From contig JAPQWV010000490.1 in assembly GCA_027422505.1 (NCBI GenBank), forward strand, positions 405,001 to 469,000: a DNA stretch of 64,000 bases. Reading direction: 5' to 3'. Both the position numbers and the translations under genes were made by a program. This document shows positions 61,617 to 64,000 of this stretch, in pieces. The notes under the pieces were generated by a model. That model made no database searches and had not been told where the DNA came from. It worked only from the letters and a program-made list of their open reading frames with translations. Origin of the DNA: Craterostigma plantagineum (lineage: Eukaryota > Streptophyta > Magnoliopsida > Lamiales > Linderniaceae). Positions within the stretch are counted from its first letter, which is position 1. The number at the start of each line of letters is the position of its first letter.

Positions 61617-64000
61617 AAGTCGTCGTAAACAACTCGGGGTACTTTTCTCTCATCTCATCTTCTCGCTCCCAAGTGGCTTCCTCCATTGTCTGGTTCCGCC
61701 ACAAGACCTTCACTAGGGGATATTCTTGTTTCGTAGTCGCTTCACCTCGTGCATTAAAATCTCTACCGGCTTTTCTTCATAGCTTAGGTCCGGTTTCAAC
61801 TGCTGATGAAGCGTCTCACTTCGTAGCACATGACTCGGATCCGGAACGTACTTCCGTAACGTAGATACGTGGAAGACGTCATGGACTTGTGCTAGTGATG
61901 TCGGTAGTTCTAGCTGGTACGCTACTTCACCGACTCTTTTCAAAATATGAAAGGGTCCTATGTATCTCGGACTCAACTTTCCTTTTCGTCCGAATCTCTT
62001 AACTCCTTTCATCGGTGATATTTTCAAGAAGACTTGATCGCCTTCTTCAAATTCCAGCGGCCTTCGTCTTTTATCCGCGTAATTCTTCTGACGACTTTGG
62101 GCCGTTTGCATCCTCTCCCGAATCTTACTAACAGCTTCGGTCATCTCACGAATCATTTCGGGACCTAATAACGCCTTCTCACCGATTTCATCCCAATGTA
62201 CTGGGGATCGGCATTTACGCCCATACAAGGCTTCGTAAGGTGCCATTCCGATCGTCGCTTGAAAGCTGTTGTTATACGAAAATTCGATCAACGGGATGTA
62301 TTTACTCCAGCTTCCTCGGAAATCCAGAACACACGCCCTTAACATATCTTCGAGCGTTTGGATCGTTCTCTCCGATTGCCCGTCCGTCTGGGGATGATAG
62401 GCTGAACTAAACGACAGTTTGGTCCCTAAAGCCTTCTGCAAGCTCCCCCAGAATTGAGATAGAAATCTTGAATCGCGATCGGAAACGATCGACATCGGAA
62501 TCCCATGTAGTCTCACTATTTCTTGAATGTATATCTCTGCGAACTTCTCCATGGGATAAGTCTGGTTGATCGGTAGAAAGTGGGCAGATTTCGTTAATCT
62601 ATCAACGATTACCCAGATTGCATCATATCCTTTCACCGTTTTGGGTAACCCGACGACGAAGTCCATTGTTATGTGGTCCCACTTCCATTCAGGAATCGTC
62701 AACGGTTGTAACATTCCTGCCGGCCTTTGATGTTCTGCCTTGATCTGTTGACAAGTCAGACATCGACTTACGAATGTAGCAACATCTCTTTTCATGCCAG
62801 GCCACCAATAATTCATTCGTAAATCCCGATACATCTTCGTGGCACCAGGATGTACTGAGTAGGTCGTAGTGTGTGCCTCATTTATTAAAGTTCGACGGAT
62901 TTCTTCATCCTTAGGCACGTACAACCGACTTCTGAATCGTAAGCTCTCGTCTTCTCGGAATTCGAATTCCGACGGAACATCTTCATCTTGTTCACCCCGA
63001 ATCTTCAGGTATAATTCATCTTTCCTTTGTGCGCCGATGATTCGATTCTAACAGCGTCGGTTTGAGAGTCAACGCTGCCAATCTCGTCTCAATCTCCCCG
63101 AAGTGAATTACTTCAACTCCGAGTTGGCACAATTCGGTATTCACGGCTTTCCGGCTCAACGCGTCTGCGACCACGTTAGCTTTTCCTGGATGATAATTTA
63201 TCACACAGTCATAGTCCTTCACTAGTTCGAGCCATCGTCTTTGCCTCATATTCAACTCCTTCTGTGTGAAGAAGTACTTTAGGCTCTTGTGATCTGTGAA
63301 GATCTCGCACCTTTCTCCGTACAGATAGTGTCGCCAGATTTTGAGAGCAAACACCACTGCGGCGAGTTCAAGATCGTGGGTGGGGTAATTCTTCTCATAC
63401 GACTTCAACTGTCGGGAGGCATAAGCAATCACCCTCCCATTCTGCATTAACACGCACCCCAAGCCATTCTTCGAGGCGTCGCTATATACTGAAAATCCTT
63501 CAGTACCCGAAGGTATTGCTAGGACTGGGGCGGTCGTCAGTCTTTTCTTCAACTCCTGGAAGCTTTGCTCACATTCTCCAGTCCACTTGTACGGAACGTT
63601 CTTCTTTGTCAGGTTTGTGAGCGTCGAGGCTATACTGGAAAATCCTTGATGAACTTTCGATAATATCCAGCAAGCCCGAGAAAACTTCTAACCTCCGTGG
63701 GAGTGGTCGGTCGTGGCCAATTTTCTATCGCCTCAATCTTGCTGGGGTCCACCGCAATTCCGCTCCCCGAAATGATGTGCCCCAGAAATGCCACTTCTTC
63801 CAACCAGAATTCACATTTCTTAAATTTAGCGAACAACTGTTTCTCCCGAAGGATTCCAAGGACCGTCCTCAGATGTTCCTCGTGTTCCTCCTTCGTCTTC
63901 GAGTATACGAGGATATCGTCGATAAATACGATAACGAAATGGTCTAGGAACTCCTTAAATACTCGGTTCATTAGATCCATGAAAGCGGCAGGAGCATTCG
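61615..64000 (-). pseudogene. Pol of chromovirus C, three frameshifts, partial
   Basis: The region from within RT to the chromodomain is closely similar to B and D but cannot be read in one frame. Compared with B there is a one-base loss in a G run near 61717 (before the chromodomain end), a one-base gain near 63046 (GATTCTAAC against GATCTAAC, between RNase H and integrase), and a one-base loss in an A run near 63640 (after RT). The integrase core (D, D, E) and RNase H residues remain recognisable within the separate frames. Residue by residue it looks D-like in RT, RNase H and the chromodomain linker but B-like in the integrase core ([14 protein letters not shown]). The N-terminal half is outside the window. 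Confidence 0.9.

Larger units (their letters stand above)
59032..64000 (-). mobile_element. Ty3/gypsy chromovirus element C, cut by window end
   Basis: A minus-strand relative of B and D: 3' LTR (59032-61579), polypurine tract and the chromodomain, integrase, RNase H and part of RT. The gag end and 5' LTR lie beyond 64000. The flank on the left is satellite ending GCTTG, the expected target duplication. It is disrupted by at least three single-base indels in pol. Confidence 0.93.

Overview
This window is repeat DNA from a plant nuclear genome, most likely a eudicot. The evidence is Ty3/gypsy elements of plant chromovirus type (a gag-pol ending in a chromodomain, LTRs of 2.5-2.7 kb, a primer site matching the plant initiator Met-tRNA) lying in a plant-style AT-rich satellite. 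I see no host protein gene, tRNA, rRNA or CRISPR array. I cannot name the species.

The ground layer is one head-to-tail tandem satellite with a 219-bp monomer. It survives as three blocks (3640-15745, 25415-33075, 43089-59031), about 162 monomers or 35 kb in total, all in the same orientation. Removing the inserted elements and one copy of each target duplication restores monomer register, so the blocks were one array. Monomers fall into recognisable variants arranged in higher-order repeats: an exact 4-mer (876 bp), a 6-mer (about 1.31 kb), an 11-mer (about 2.4 kb), and a 34-monomer super-repeat of 7427 bp ([11][11][6][6]) that is recently duplicated.

The second layer is LTR retrotransposons. 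From left to right: (A) a gypsy LTR cut by the window start (1-1294, + strand) next to the internal part of (E), a minus-strand, probably copia-type element (1295-3639) with a coiled-coil reading frame and a repeat-rich leader; an unrelated solo LTR with GCTTG target duplications (6946-7241); (B) a complete minus-strand gypsy element (15746-25414, TSD AAACC) with an uninterrupted 1497-codon gag-pol; (D) a complete plus-strand relative (33076-43088, TSD CCATG) whose gag-pol has one frameshift; and (C) a third relative on the minus strand (59032 to beyond the window end) with at least three single-base indels in pol.

The two layers together give a history. The satellite amplified and formed nested higher-order repeats. 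Element D inserted after the last 7.4-kb duplication, because the sister copy still carries the empty site near 50516. The LTR pairs of B and D are almost identical, so both insertions are very young. Four of the five insertions with a readable junction fall in the same 20-bp stretch of the 219-bp monomer. The minus strand of the monomer is open over its whole 73-codon length, which gives satellite ORFs of up to 314 codons; I regard these as probably non-genic but worth testing.
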